Assembly: GCF_000150955.2 (NCBI RefSeq)
Contig: NC_011672.1
Coordinates: forward strand, 496,001 to 560,000
Reading direction: 5' to 3'
Origin: Phaeodactylum tricornutum CCAP 1055/1
Lineage: Eukaryota; Bacillariophyta; Bacillariophyceae; Surirellales; Neidiaceae
DNA: 64,000 bases
Within the stretch, counting starts at the first letter, position 1. Each line of letters begins with the position of its first letter. Position numbers and translations under genes: made by a program. The notes under the pieces are model-generated. The model was not told where the DNA came from and ran no database searches. It saw only the letters and a list, made by a program, of their open reading frames with translations. This document shows positions 30,916 to 41,344 of this stretch, piece by piece.

Positions 30916-31491
30916 CTATAAGACCGCAACAATCGAGGCCTCATCGCAATCCCTATAGGCGTCATCAAGTTCTTTGCATTCCTGTAACGCTTGTCCAAGA
31001 ATTGTATCAAGTCCAGCCCGGACTGAGCGAGGAGATCCGTCATCCTCTTCCTGGTCTACTTCCCAACATGGTGGCCTCGATATCACTGTCTGAATCGAAG
31101 AGCGACGAGTAGGAACTCTGGGGGATTGGCAGTTGTGGTCAACCGCCTGTCGTAGAGAATATGAAGGTAATGGTGTACACTCTTTTCTATCCTCAAATTC
31201 GTTGCTTTGCCGTCGCGATCGTCGTGGTCTCAACGGCGGCGATGGGCACAGCTTCTGAGGCGATCCGCAAGAGTCCCAGCGTGAAATAGAAGAGTCGCTG
31301 GTCAAACTTGGCAAACTTTGGAGCGATAGACTGGTACGACTGTGGCTAGAGAAATCGTTGCAGGCTTTCCGCCTTGTTCGGTATTGTTCAGACGGGGGAT
31401 GACCCAAGGCATTGTCTACTACCAATCGAGCTTCAGCAAGGGATTCGTCGCCAAGGCGACAACTGAGAAAGTGGTGCAGAGGGTCAATCAT
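30916..31491 (-). CDS. Hypothetical protein, Ser/Pro/Arg-rich
   Basis: A 191-residue open frame with ATG at 31491 (the frame extends two codons to a TTG). The N-terminus (MIDPLHHFLSCRLGDESLAE) and C-terminus (SVRAGLDTILGQALQECKEL) look like short helices. The centre is disordered, rich in Ser, Pro and Arg, with basic clusters such as RPRRSRRQS. No signal peptide, membrane helix or known domain. The length and amino-acid character exceed what the surrounding non-coding DNA gives by chance, so I list it as a probable gene, but with no homology evidence. Confidence 0.5.
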   Translation of the reverse strand: MIDPLHHFLSCRLGDESLAEARLVVDNALGHPPSEQYRTRRKACNDFSSHSRTSLSLQSLPSLTSDSSISRWDSCGSPQKLCPSPPLRPRRSRRQSNEFEDRKECTPLPSYSLRQAVDHNCQSPRVPTRRSSIQTVISRPPCWEVDQEEDDGSPRSVRAGLDTILGQALQECKELDDAYRDCDEASIVAVL

Positions 31492-33230
31492 TCTCAAGGT
31501 TGACTAGCACCAACAATATTCTTCGATTGGCACAAAGTGGTAGAGAAACTCAAGCAGTCGAAGCTTCCTGGAAGGCTTGGCGGACGACTGCGCAACGGAT
31601 GGATTCACAAAAACTGCACACGGCTGGAAAATTAATCACTTCGCGCAGGCGAAGTAATCCTTCGGCCGTGAAACAAGATAGTTGATAGGGATCATCTTGA
31701 AGCCCTTGATTCAATTTGTCTTAATTATATTTTCTATGCAAGACCTGAACGAATTCGATTAGATTAATATTGTAAAAATTCTTCGCTTATCGAGGCACGA
31801 GCGTAGGTGATGTTATCATTCTTCACGACCAAGACCGAATCGCCACGTACAATCTAAATCCATCGTACTTCAGAAAACCTGATTCTCATATATTGCGCTA
31901 GGACAAACTCATAGCCTAGTAAGAGACAAGCAATTAAAATTACACGACTCCTGAACGTGTTTCCAAATGAGCATCACTACAAAAGTAAGAATAGCTGACA
32001 CATTGTACTTTCTTTGAGCCGTATTCTTTAATATATAAAAATAATTCTTTCCGACCGAACTATGGCTTATCTTTCAGCTCCTTTCGAACCGTGACAAAAA
32101 ATAAAGCTTTTATCGGAAATAGCGACAGATCCTGCTGATTTAGAAAGTTATTGATGGGAAGGCTAATGGATTGTCTCGAGGAAGGACTTTATGCTGAAAA
32201 AGCGTATCGTTCAAAAGCATTCGAGGGAAACAATTTGGCCTGTACTACTTCATGGCGCATTGCTCTTCACTTCCAAGTTCTTGGTATCAGATCTTGCTAT
32301 TTAGGAACAACATGTTTCGCTTTTAAAGATCGCAGACTTTATGAACATAGGTTTTTCTTTGAGGAAACGAGGAAACACAATTTAGTGTTGAAAGCCCAAA
32401 ACGAGCTTCTCCAAAGACTTCGTCAAACTTGTTTTACCAATCGTTCTGTGACAGGTCGGAATTAACAGTAAATATCCGACAAAAGCATGTACATTTGGCC
32501 CAATGGAATATCAATGGGGTCGTGGTCGAGTACTACTCTCTTTTTTATTATTACTTCGAGACATAACCTTTTCATTGGTCTGACTGTGAAAAAGATTCCA
32601 TCCAAAAGAGGTTTGCATGTCGCCGCGACAATATTCTAGAGTTTATTGTCCGCATAGGTAGTTCTTTTGCACTCTTCATTTCCCTCTTCGAAACAGCTTC
32701 TTAAGATATGCCTACAATCCTGCGAATGGAATCCATCAGTATCTTTATCACAGCATTCAAATGCAGGTAGTATTAATGCTTTCGGTCGCCCATTGCCGAG
32801 CTTAGTTCACAGTAAGTTCTTCTCTTTTTGCGCTTACCATTAGCTCATAGCTACCAGCTTGTTTTCTGAGGAGCATCCATCTTCTACTTTCTTCGGTCAA
32901 TTTAATGTCATGAGGGTTCCTGCATGGTATCCTTACTGTTTCCCTTGAACATTGGTCATTCAAAAGGTCTGTCGTGCGTTGTGAGCGATTTCTTTTAGCG
33001 TCTGTCGTTGTCAGTTTGTATTCTGGCACGTCACTTGGACGTCACATCACTTCCTGATGCGCGTTTTCCGCCTGGCGTTAGATCGATGTCACATCGTCTT
33101 CTATCCCCTTCGAGGAGTCGATGGAGCGCGATGGGATCGGAATATAGTATCGGCTGGTAGTCATTTACTGCTACTTAGTTGTGGGTCGGCCGTCGTAAGC
33201 AACAATTCTCTTCTATCCTTTGCTACGGAC
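31492..33230. other. Long, partly AT-rich intergenic region (about 1.7 kb)
   Basis: The segment 31690-32130 is clearly more AT-rich than its surroundings, with TATATAAAAATAATTC near 32035. A 103-codon frame at 32154-32465 has an ATG but no recognisable domain. A TGACTGTGAA lies near 32580. Two ACGTCA cores at about 33029 and 33040 fall just before the first possible Met of the phosphotransferase gene. Confidence 0.4.
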
Positions 33231-34454
33231 ATGGTAACTGTTTCAGCCGACGACTTGCTTCACGAGGTGACGACCGGTGGATCGTCGTCAGACGTAAAGC
33301 ACAAACAGCCCATCGATGGCAGGGACCAGCACGTGTGGCTTTTCGAGCCGCCGGCGTCCCAAGGCGTTTTAACTCAGGACGGTCTTACGCAGATTGTCTT
33401 TCATAAGTATCATGCTGGTACATATACAATGTTGGATAACTTCCTGAATCCATACTGGACCTATTTGACGGAATGTTTGCCGATGAACATGGCTCCAAAT
33501 CTTGTAACAGCTCTAGGTGGTATGCACTGCGTTGTGGCCTACTTTATTACTTGGATATATCTGCCCTCTTTTGACACACTGGCACCAAACTGGCTGCTTC
33601 TTCTCAACGGCTATTGTACGATAGCATACTACACCTTTGATTGTATGGATGGAAAGCAGGCTCGGCGCACAGGATCGAGTTCTCCGCTAGGTCAGCTTTT
33701 CGACCATGGCATGGACTGTTTTTGCCTTCTAGCGCACCTATCGACTGCCCATACGTGGGCCATGGGTGGAAACACACCGTGGTTTTGGGCTTCACAAGCA
33801 GCTCTGCAGTTTTCCTTTTTTGTCGCGCAGTGGGAAGAGTACTACACCGGTATTTTGCCACATGCTAATGGACAATTTGGTGTCACGGAAGTGAATTATG
33901 GGCAGGCCTTGCTGAGCGTCATCAACGCCTTTGTTGACCGCAAGGTGGTGTATACGGCTGCTTCTTTGGCAGCCATTGGCACGGCGTGGCCTGCTATGAT
34001 GACCTACTTGATATTCGCATCAATATTCCGAGTGTGTTCGGTTATTGGAAATACAAAAGGGCGTTTTTCGGCGCTTTCCAAGCTGACTTCTCCCCTGATA
34101 GTGTCGATCGTTCCGTTCTACATTCCGTCGGTTGCGCGCGAACGCGAAGTGCGCTTTATTCATTTGACGATCGGTTTGGCGCTCTGTCTCGTGACTATCA
34201 AAATTATCGTTTTTAGCATGGCCAAGCAATCGTACGCGGTTATTCAGGGAGATATTTTACCCTGCTTGTTGGCGGCTGCCTGGGTGCGACATGATGTCCG
34301 TCTAACAGAAGCTGGTTCTCATCTTTTGTGGCAAGTGCTGTCTGTATGGTACTTTTGTCGAATGCTATACTGGACCAATTCGTTCATTCAACAGGTTTGT
34401 GAACGTCTCGACATAAACCTTTTTACAATCAAACTGACAAAAAAGAAGGATTAA
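33231..34454 (+). CDS. CDP-alcohol phosphotransferase (ethanolamine/choline phosphotransferase)
   Basis: An intronless gene. The Met at 33231 gives 407 residues, matching the 380-400 of the EPT1/CPT1 family; the frame is open back to an ATG at 33057, which would add 58 residues without signal character. Near residue 139 is the complete CDP-OH-P signature, DGKQARRTGSSSPLGQLFDH followed by GMD (D-G-x2-A-R-x8-G-x3-D-x3-D). It is preceded by NMAPNLVTALGG, typical of the eukaryotic group. Seven to eight hydrophobic helices follow. The enzyme joins CDP-ethanolamine or CDP-choline to diacylglycerol in the ER/Golgi membrane, the last step of the Kennedy pathway. Substrate preference cannot be read with certainty. 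Confidence 0.88.
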   Translation: MVTVSADDLLHEVTTGGSSSDVKHKQPIDGRDQHVWLFEPPASQGVLTQDGLTQIVFHKYHAGTYTMLDNFLNPYWTYLTECLPMNMAPNLVTALGGMHCVVAYFITWIYLPSFDTLAPNWLLLLNGYCTIAYYTFDCMDGKQARRTGSSSPLGQLFDHGMDCFCLLAHLSTAHTWAMGGNTPWFWASQAALQFSFFVAQWEEYYTGILPHANGQFGVTEVNYGQALLSVINAFVDRKVVYTAASLAAIGTAWPAMMTYLIFASIFRVCSVIGNTKGRFSALSKLTSPLIVSIVPFYIPSVAREREVRFIHLTIGLALCLVTIKIIVFSMAKQSYAVIQGDILPCLLAAAWVRHDVRLTEAGSHLLWQVLSVWYFCRMLYWTNSFIQQVCERLDINLFTIKLTKKKD

Positions 34455-35496
34455 TGTAAATATCAACAGCTAACCGTTAATGAGGATTCGCCTCACTCTC
34501 ATGTCGTTTCCTTTCATCGAGGAAGCTGACACTGTGCAGCTACGACACTTAAAGCACAATTCGAGGTCACGCCCACCGTGATTAACGTGTGGCCGCAGTA
34601 CGGGTGAGGCTTTGAATTCGAAGTTGGCTGTCGTTCTGCTGAAGACGAAATTGTTTGTGACTATAGGTGTTGATTTCCGCTCTCCAGCTCGAGTCTTTGC
34701 CATCCAGAGTTCCGTTTCGCTCTTCAATTTTTTAGAAGCTAGTAGGAAGGCAAAGAGATCGGGTGAAATCGAAGTTCAGGTCAACCGGTATTGGACGTAA
34801 ATCTAAACTTTCTTCCTGTGATAACAATTTGAGAAATGTATTCCATGGCCATAAGTACGAATTATTCCACCTACACGTTTTCCATTGCCCCGGTGTCCAT
34901 CTAAGGCAGCACAGTTGTAAACGGGGTTGGATAATACGATGCGAAAATTTATATACAGATAATTACACACGGAGTTGGATTCCAATATCTGTCCTTTTTA
35001 CGAGAGATTCATCAGACTGAGTATCCCGTGTACATAGGCTTCGTTACATTGAAAGCCTTTCCTTAAAAGGTTGGCCAGTGATGCAGCGAGGGATAGTACG
35101 TAATTTAGCAAGAAGGAATACAGTATCAAACAAACAAGGATCACGAATGTGTGTAGAGCAATTAGAATAAATAAGAAATGATAGTCATGACTTGATTTCA
35201 GCAGAATACCTTAAATAGTATCAGTTGTCCATAAGAGGATGAATACTCCCAAGCATTTTCATAAACCTCTTATCTTTCTGTTCCGATGAAAAGTGTACGT
35301 TGTAAAGACGAATTCTACTACGGTGACATAAATCTCACAAACAAGGCCACGGAGCCGATTCGATTCTACTTCGCCTCCATCTGAAAGAAAAACACTTTAC
35401 ATTCCCGAAAGCGAAAGAACCTACTCTATGCATTTCACACAATTTAGTTCTGGCTCTTCCTAGTTAGCTTTACGATACCGCAGTCACATTGCCATT
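34455..35496. other. Intergenic region (about 1.0 kb)
   Basis: Lies between the phosphotransferase and HMG-box gene 1. AT-rich in its second half. Only short, unsupported frames are present. Nothing further recognised. Confidence 0.4.
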
Positions 35497-36486
35497 ATGC
35501 AATCGCATGTGAACGCTTTTTCGTTCTCTGCATCGGGCCTTAACACCTACGGTTTCCTGAACCAGGAGACGGACGATCCAAAGCCCAAGAGGGCTCTTTC
35601 GGCATACAACATCTTTTTCAAGCATGAGCGTGAAGAAATCTTGAAGGCCACGCCTACTCGGGCCGAGGGGAAACCTCGGAGGTCCCATGGAAAGATCGGA
35701 TTTGCTGACCTTGCGAGAACGATCGCTGGTCGCTGGAAGACGGTAGATGTGGAATCAAAGGCCAAATTTATCAGACTGGCCTCGCAGGACAAAGAACGCC
35801 ACGCCAAGGAAATGAAAGAGTGGAAAGAGAAACGACAAAAAATCCTTATTCCTCCCGCAACTTCTCTCGCCTCTAATGCGACCGATTGCTTTTTTCCGAG
35901 AAACTCCTTTTCCAAGATGGATCTGCACCGTCAGGAGCAGATTTCAATCAGAAATCTGCTCTGTAACATTCCAAGGAAAGGTGAGAACATGACAACGACA
36001 GCGATGTCGTCCCATCAACTCCAACGGGCCATCCCTCAAAGTTTGCAGTCAGGAGCGTTTCGCACTGGTCGGAGTCGGAATGTACAAATCCTTTATTCAG
36101 AAGAAGCAGATGACATCGAACCATTACCCATTGATTCACACGTGTTCAAAAGCGAATTTGAAAGTCATGAACAGAGCTACAGCACTCAAGATAGCAATTC
36201 TTACTGGTCACTTGAGCAAGATGATCAGCAATATTCGAGCTATGAGGACGAAGACTTGTGGATTCGTACAAACCCCACTCACTCTATTCAAAGTGCGACA
36301 GCCTACATGCCTCATCAGATTTCTCGGTGGAATGAACAGTTCCCTTTAGAACAAAATGGTTTGCGTCATGAAAATACGTACTGGATAGGGGCGTACATAT
36401 TAGAAAGCGCTCGATTTCGTTTGTCAAGCATGAAATATTGCCCCGTCACGTATTTTCGTTTCATCAGCGTAAAACATGTAAGTTAA
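35497..36486 (+). CDS. HMG-box protein, tandem copy 1
   Basis: An intronless gene of 329 residues. A single HMG box covers about residues 27-105: PKRALSAYNIFFKHEREEIL (helix 1, with the KRxLSAYN start), IGFADLARTIAGRWK (helix 2) and a Lys/Glu-rich helix 3 (DKERHAKEMKEWKEKRQKIL). The insertion between helices 1 and 2 (about 20 residues with EGKPRRSHGK) is seen in copy 2 as well. The rest is low-complexity, rich in Ser, Gln, Tyr and acidic residues, as in transcriptional regulators. It probably binds DNA in the nucleus. The last sense codon is followed by GTAAGTTAA, so the stop overlaps a possible splice donor and the C-terminus could be longer. Confidence 0.82.
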   Translation: MQSHVNAFSFSASGLNTYGFLNQETDDPKPKRALSAYNIFFKHEREEILKATPTRAEGKPRRSHGKIGFADLARTIAGRWKTVDVESKAKFIRLASQDKERHAKEMKEWKEKRQKILIPPATSLASNATDCFFPRNSFSKMDLHRQEQISIRNLLCNIPRKGENMTTTAMSSHQLQRAIPQSLQSGAFRTGRSRNVQILYSEEADDIEPLPIDSHVFKSEFESHEQSYSTQDSNSYWSLEQDDQQYSSYEDEDLWIRTNPTHSIQSATAYMPHQISRWNEQFPLEQNGLRHENTYWIGAYILESARFRLSSMKYCPVTYFRFISVKHVS

Positions 36487-36917
36487 TTCTTGAATCTTTC
36501 AAACACACTATCAATTTCTATGCAGTCCAGCTGTACCCATCGAATCGCACCCGGGAACAGAATGCCGATTGTCGGCTCAACACGTTTTAATGCTTGAGAC
36601 AATTTCGGGTCGCTTATTGGACAATCTTCTTGCAACCACGCTACTTTTTGGCAAATGGAGCATCTGATTGTCACAGCGATTGCGAGACGCTTATTACCAG
36701 ACATCACGGACGACACCAAATCTTTAAACAGATACTGTCTACGCGTGAAACTAATCGGATGCCCCCGGTATTCAGACACAGTTTCCTGTTTACCAGCCCA
36801 GACGATGTCGGCGATATGCGTAGACTTGGAATGAAAGCACAAAATCAATCTGCGTAAACTACTTATCATCGGAGATTGCGTCTGTCTAGCTGTGCCTCCC
36901 AGTATAGGAAGTCTACC
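36487..36917. other. Spacer between HMG-box genes
   Basis: 431 bp between two same-strand HMG-box genes. A minus-strand frame (36869-36483, 128 codons) covers most of it and has somewhat protein-like composition, but no recognisable domain, so it is not called as a gene. Confidence 0.4.
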
Positions 36918-37901
36918 ATGAGCTCCCCTCCAAACAGCAAGCATCTGCAAACGGCTCACTACCAAGGTATCGTCCGAGAAAATGAAACAATGAGCGATGT
37001 TGCTCAATGTAGAAATGAAGCCCACAAGGAGCTTTCCAGGCTAATTCGTCCATCGTCTGCGTACAATATTTTCTTTCGCCAGGAACGCCTCCATATTCTG
37101 CAGCAAGCCCACTTGTCGTCCGATGAGAAAACGCCAAAGATATCCCAGGAGAAAATAGGTTTTGCCGAACTCTCCCGTACTATAGCTGCACGGTGGAAGC
37201 AAGCGACGCCCGAGGTCAGGCAAAAATTTGATGAACTTGCGGATGCGGAAAAAGAACGCAATCATGTGGTCGTGCTCGAATGGGAACAACTCAAAATGAA
37301 CAAAAAGAATCCTCAGGAAGTGTTCACATCGGAAAAGCCTAGGCCCAAGCCAGACCAGCTGACAAATGCCGAGGACAGCAAATTTCTTGAGGACATACGC
37401 AAAGCAATTGCTCAAAATACAAAGTTGTTGGTTGCTATGAGGTCGGCCGTATGCTGTAACACCAGGATTCTGAAGTTTGCTGAATGGCGAGGCTTCCGCA
37501 CAAAGGGACAAAGATTTCTTTCAACGAATGAAATACATTGCAAAGGGGGAAAGCTACAGGCGTCCCGTGAATTGTTGGGACCACCTCGAGCGAGTTCGCG
37601 TTATGGAGTATCACCGAACGTATTTGACGATGCATACAGCTTTCCCCAACGCAATCTATCTAGTGCTCCGCTGAACCACCAACCCGTGACCTTCTCGTCT
37701 TTGCCAAGTGAGTGCTTGGGGCCCAACACCATGACTTCGTACAACGAGCCGTATCCGGGCAGCCACGCGGCATGTTTTGAGCCTGTGTACCGGGATTACG
37801 TCAACAACACTTGTTTTCCGCAGCGACCACTCTGCTTGCCATCACGAAGCCAGCAGAATACTCCTACAACAAATCATACCAAGCGGGGCTCTGACGCGTG
37901 A
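36918..37901 (+). CDS. HMG-box protein, tandem copy 2
   Basis: An intronless gene of 327 residues. The ATG at 36918 (CTACCATGAGC) is the first Met; the open frame upstream begins at a TTG. The HMG box is at about residues 46-125: RPSSAYNIFFRQERLHIL, IGFAELSRTIAARWK, then DAEKERNHVVVLEWEQ. The same inter-helix insertion (SSDEKTPKISQEK) as in copy 1 and the nearly identical helix 2 show a tandem duplication. The C-terminal half is Pro/Ser/Asn-rich without known domains. Like copy 1 it is a probable nuclear DNA-binding regulator. The two boxes have diverged considerably, so the duplication is not recent. Confidence 0.82.
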   Translation: MSSPPNSKHLQTAHYQGIVRENETMSDVAQCRNEAHKELSRLIRPSSAYNIFFRQERLHILQQAHLSSDEKTPKISQEKIGFAELSRTIAARWKQATPEVRQKFDELADAEKERNHVVVLEWEQLKMNKKNPQEVFTSEKPRPKPDQLTNAEDSKFLEDIRKAIAQNTKLLVAMRSAVCCNTRILKFAEWRGFRTKGQRFLSTNEIHCKGGKLQASRELLGPPRASSRYGVSPNVFDDAYSFPQRNLSSAPLNHQPVTFSSLPSECLGPNTMTSYNEPYPGSHAACFEPVYRDYVNNTCFPQRPLCLPSRSQQNTPTTNHTKRGSDA

Positions 37902-39204
37902 CTCTATCCGCTCGAAAGCAATACGTCAGATTGGTCTCCTACCGACAGTTGTCAATACGACGAGATCTGACGTCTTCGAGGTCGGCGTCATTCTTTCCCC
38001 GTTGGTCCGACTTCTGATATGCACTATGGAGATTCACTCCACAGCTTAAAAAGAAAACCTAGGTATACAGAAAAAGAGTCACGTAGTAGACGAAAAGAAC
38101 GAACGTCTTTCTATCTAGATACTATGAAGCGCCTCCTTATAGATTTGCCCAGAAATACCGCGCCTATCAAAGTGATTTGCCTCCAGCCACTGTGTGGCCT
38201 CATTCCCAAAGAGTGCAGCCGCAGGCAGGTCAAGGGCGCCTTGGTCGGTGAACGACTCGAATCGAAATCATTTCATGGTGAAACCCAATTCCGCGGCGAC
38301 GTGAAGAGGAAATGTATTCGCACCGAAACACAAACTCACGGCCAGATTTTCGCTGTCCAGTAGTTCGAGATTTATGTCGTTGTGGACAATTTTGGTGTGC
38401 CAGACGCGCGCACTTTCAAAGATTATGTTAACAAAGGCTGTTTTTATTTCGTTCGACGGATCTCCGTTCAGTCGGCGGACCCAACGAGCAGAGGTTGCGT
38501 TCGCGTGTGATCGTCCGTACTTCTCCCGTCCTTTATTTATAGTGAGCATAAATGACCACTCTATGTGGAATTGGAAAAAGTCGCAGACGAGAGAGACACG
38601 CGTGGCCGCGAAGGCCGGACACGATTGGCCAGACGCGGTTGATCAACATATAAGTCTCCCGGGAGACACGATCCGTCTGCAACCTCCAAGTTGATCCTCA
38701 TTCCCTAATACACATGTATGTGCTGGTACCGAGACAAATCAGTCACGGTACTTGGGTGGGATATACCGCGAACTCCCGACCCAAACGAGATCCAGCACGA
38801 AAGAAGGAACAATTGTCTGTAAAACCCATAGCAGCCCTCGCACGTCTTCTTTCGCTTCCGTAACACTCCAAGCGGAACGCGTAAGGTCGAGACGGACTAT
38901 CGCGTCAAGAGCGTACCTTACGTTTCGTTGCGGCAAGTGTCAATTGACACTTTGCAACGTTTTGAACTAAACTTTGTTGTACTGTTTTGCCGGTCTTTAA
39001 TTGATCGTGTGGGGAAGAGCAAAAGTGCCTGTGCAGAGTGTACAGCCAAGCTACCAACAACCTGAAGGTTGCAACAATCCGAACTCTGGCTTCGTGCTGA
39101 GCACTTTGTAGTCAGTGACTGTACCAAGGCGCCATTCCCTCTTGCACCTCAAGGTTGCCGAAACGCTCTAGTCTTTTTCCGCTTTGATCATCAGTAGTGA
39201 TAGT
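37902..39204. other. Long intergenic region (about 1.3 kb)
   Basis: Between HMG copy 2 and the 2OG dioxygenase. Contains a 106-codon plus-strand frame at 38374-38694 without family features. No repeat, tRNA or strong regulatory palindrome seen. Confidence 0.4.
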
Positions 39205-40664
39205 ATGGGTTTAAATTGTTCCAAATGCGCTGCGTTAGAACCCGCCGACAGCCAAATTTCCAGTACGCGACAAGAATCACCAGACCCGGCCATGTACGAC
39301 TTGATGCGCCGTTCGGTCGAGTACACGTCACGGCCTCATCCTGGTACTGTGGAAGTAGCCACACCGGAAAAGACGACTGCCTCCACGGAAACAGCGAGCG
39401 CCGCCGCGGCTGGACAGTTCCATCTGCTGTACAAGCAGCAACACAAGACAGCCAAACTTCCGCATGAACTAGAATCCCTACAAAGTCTCAAGAAGGCTAC
39501 CAGGAAAACCTCTTCTGTGTACTGTCCTACCCGCTTGCTGGTTCGACGACATTCTGTACGTCATTACGAAGAAGGCATGAGTGGAACCCATATTTACGCG
39601 ATTCGCTATCCCATCGATAAGCCTTTGGAGTTGCGGGGGTACAAGGGAGAAACAACGACTGTCACTACGGGACAGGAGCAAGCACCCCATCGCCACAAGA
39701 GCCCAGCCTTGCAGCAGCAGCAGAAGCAGCTCTACAACTCAACAGCAACGTCAGCCTCCGTCACTACGGCTACGAACAAAGCAAGTATCGCACAATCAAG
39801 CTCTTCAAACGCAGCATCAAGCGGGAAAAAAACCACGCCGGTGGGACCGGTAGAACCAGCAAGCGACAAATGGCCAGCTTTGAAAGATAATCCGGAACAA
39901 GGAGCGGTGGATCAGTTGTTTAACCCCATTACAATGCTAGCACCACCGAAACGACGAGGTACGTTTATTGGTCGAGCACTGAAGTCTCTAGTTTCTCGTT
40001 CAGCTGTTTCTCTTTTTTCATGTACCATTGACTAATTCGTTGTATGTACTTACACCTGAAACCTTCAGTTGCTGAATGGGTGACTATCAGCTCGGAGCAC
40101 AACATTTACGTTGCCGACGTTGGTTTAACTATTGCCGAGTGCGATCGCCTGGTCCAAGTGACGGAACAGGTTTGTCGTGGCCAGTACGCTGCCTACACGT
40201 ACGCGAAGCAAACGTTGGGATGTCGGGAATTCCCACCGTTGGCACACGCGTGTCAGGATGCGGTCCACGCCGTCACGCACGCAATTTTGGAGTATGGGAA
40301 AAATTCGGCGCTCGCCTTGGATGATCGGGAACCTCACATGGTCAAATACGATGTCACCAAGAAAGAACGTCAAAAATTGGATATGCATACAGACAAAAGT
40401 GAATGGACCTTTTTGATTGCCTTGTCGAACGGATCCGGTTTGGATTACGAAGGTGGCGGGACGTTCTTTGAGTGCCTTGATTCAACGGTGCACGTACAGC
40501 GCGGTCACGCCTTGATTTTTCCGGGCAAGCTTCGGCATTGTGGGCAGCGCATTACATCTGGATTACGTTTTTTGCTGGTAGGATTCTTGGTGGACAAGTC
40601 GACGCCTTCATCAAAAGAATCAAATGCGACGCAGACTACAACATCGACGAAAGAGGATATTTAG
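39205..40664 (+). CDS. 2OG-Fe(II) dioxygenase (prolyl-hydroxylase-like) with N-myristoylation motif
   Basis: Exon 1 is 39205-39958, the intron 39959-40068 (110 nt; GTACGT...TTCAG), exon 2 40069-40664; 449 residues. The ATG at 39205 begins MGLNCSKCAALEP, a strong N-myristoylation sequence with two Cys that could be palmitoylated. Residues 15-250 are mostly disordered (Ser, Thr, Ala, Gln runs). The C-terminal 200 residues are the catalytic domain: HTDKSEWTFLIAL (HxD iron ligands), the double-stranded beta-helix strand GGGTFF, RGHALIFPGKLRHCGQ (distal His) and SGLRFLLVGF with the Arg that binds 2-oxoglutarate. This matches the P4Hc superfamily. It probably hydroxylates a protein at a cytosolic membrane face. 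Confidence 0.85.
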
Positions 40665-41344
40665 ATTGCCCCCCATGTGGACGGCTGAGGTGACGTGCAT
40701 ACACTGTGAAAAGAGCAACGTGATGAATTTGGTAGAGAGGTGCGGCTGCGTCTCTTGAGGTATTCGTGTGATCATTAGAACACAAAATCTTTTGTACTAT
40801 CGTTTGTTAGCTGTCGTGGGAAAGAAATTACATCTGTGACAGGTATCAGTTGAAGTGCATCGTTATTTATTTCGCCTAAGGGATTGTCCTATTGTTGTGT
40901 TCCGCAGCGAATAGTTTTCCAGAACGAAAGATGAAATGAATTCCATTCAGCCGACGTTCCGTCCAGGTTAGGTCAGTGTACTTCTTCCAAAAGTACCGAA
41001 AAATATTAAGGCCGATTTGCCATACATAGATGAACTCTATCAACACAAGCCAGTATTCCAAAAACGCTTGTGAGCATTGTCTAAAAAAAACGTCATTTTA
41101 TAGAATGTCCGATAGGATCAATTGCTAGGGTGGGAAGAACGCACTAGAACAAATCGCTGACTATATAAAATAGCGTTGCCCAGTCAATGGGAAAATAGCA
41201 ACGTCACTCCACGTCAGAACTTTTTTGATAGAGGCCTTCCACCGAGTCAGTCTTCATTCGCACTTTAGTATTAGTATTGACCAACGTTTTTGGCACGATT
41301 ATGTCTCGATCGCTTTTTTACGTTGATTCTCACTGCCGGCAAAG
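40665..41344. other. Intergenic region
   Basis: A 680-bp region between the dioxygenase and the broken RND gene. It contains CACTGTGAAAAG near 40702, and two ACGTCA cores near 41206. A TATATAAAATAG lies at about 41162 and may be a core promoter remnant of the broken gene. Confidence 0.4.

Noticed and set aside
32154-32465. 103-codon plus-strand frame in an AT-rich intergenic region
   Set aside because: No domain, signal or splice context; the length is within chance for the region.
36483-36869. 128-codon minus-strand frame between the HMG genes
   Set aside because: Composition is somewhat protein-like, but no motif is recognisable, the longer form starts at a GTG, and it overlaps the end of HMG copy 1. 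Needs RNA evidence.
38374-38694. 106-codon plus-strand frame
   Set aside because: No family feature and no splice link to a neighbour.
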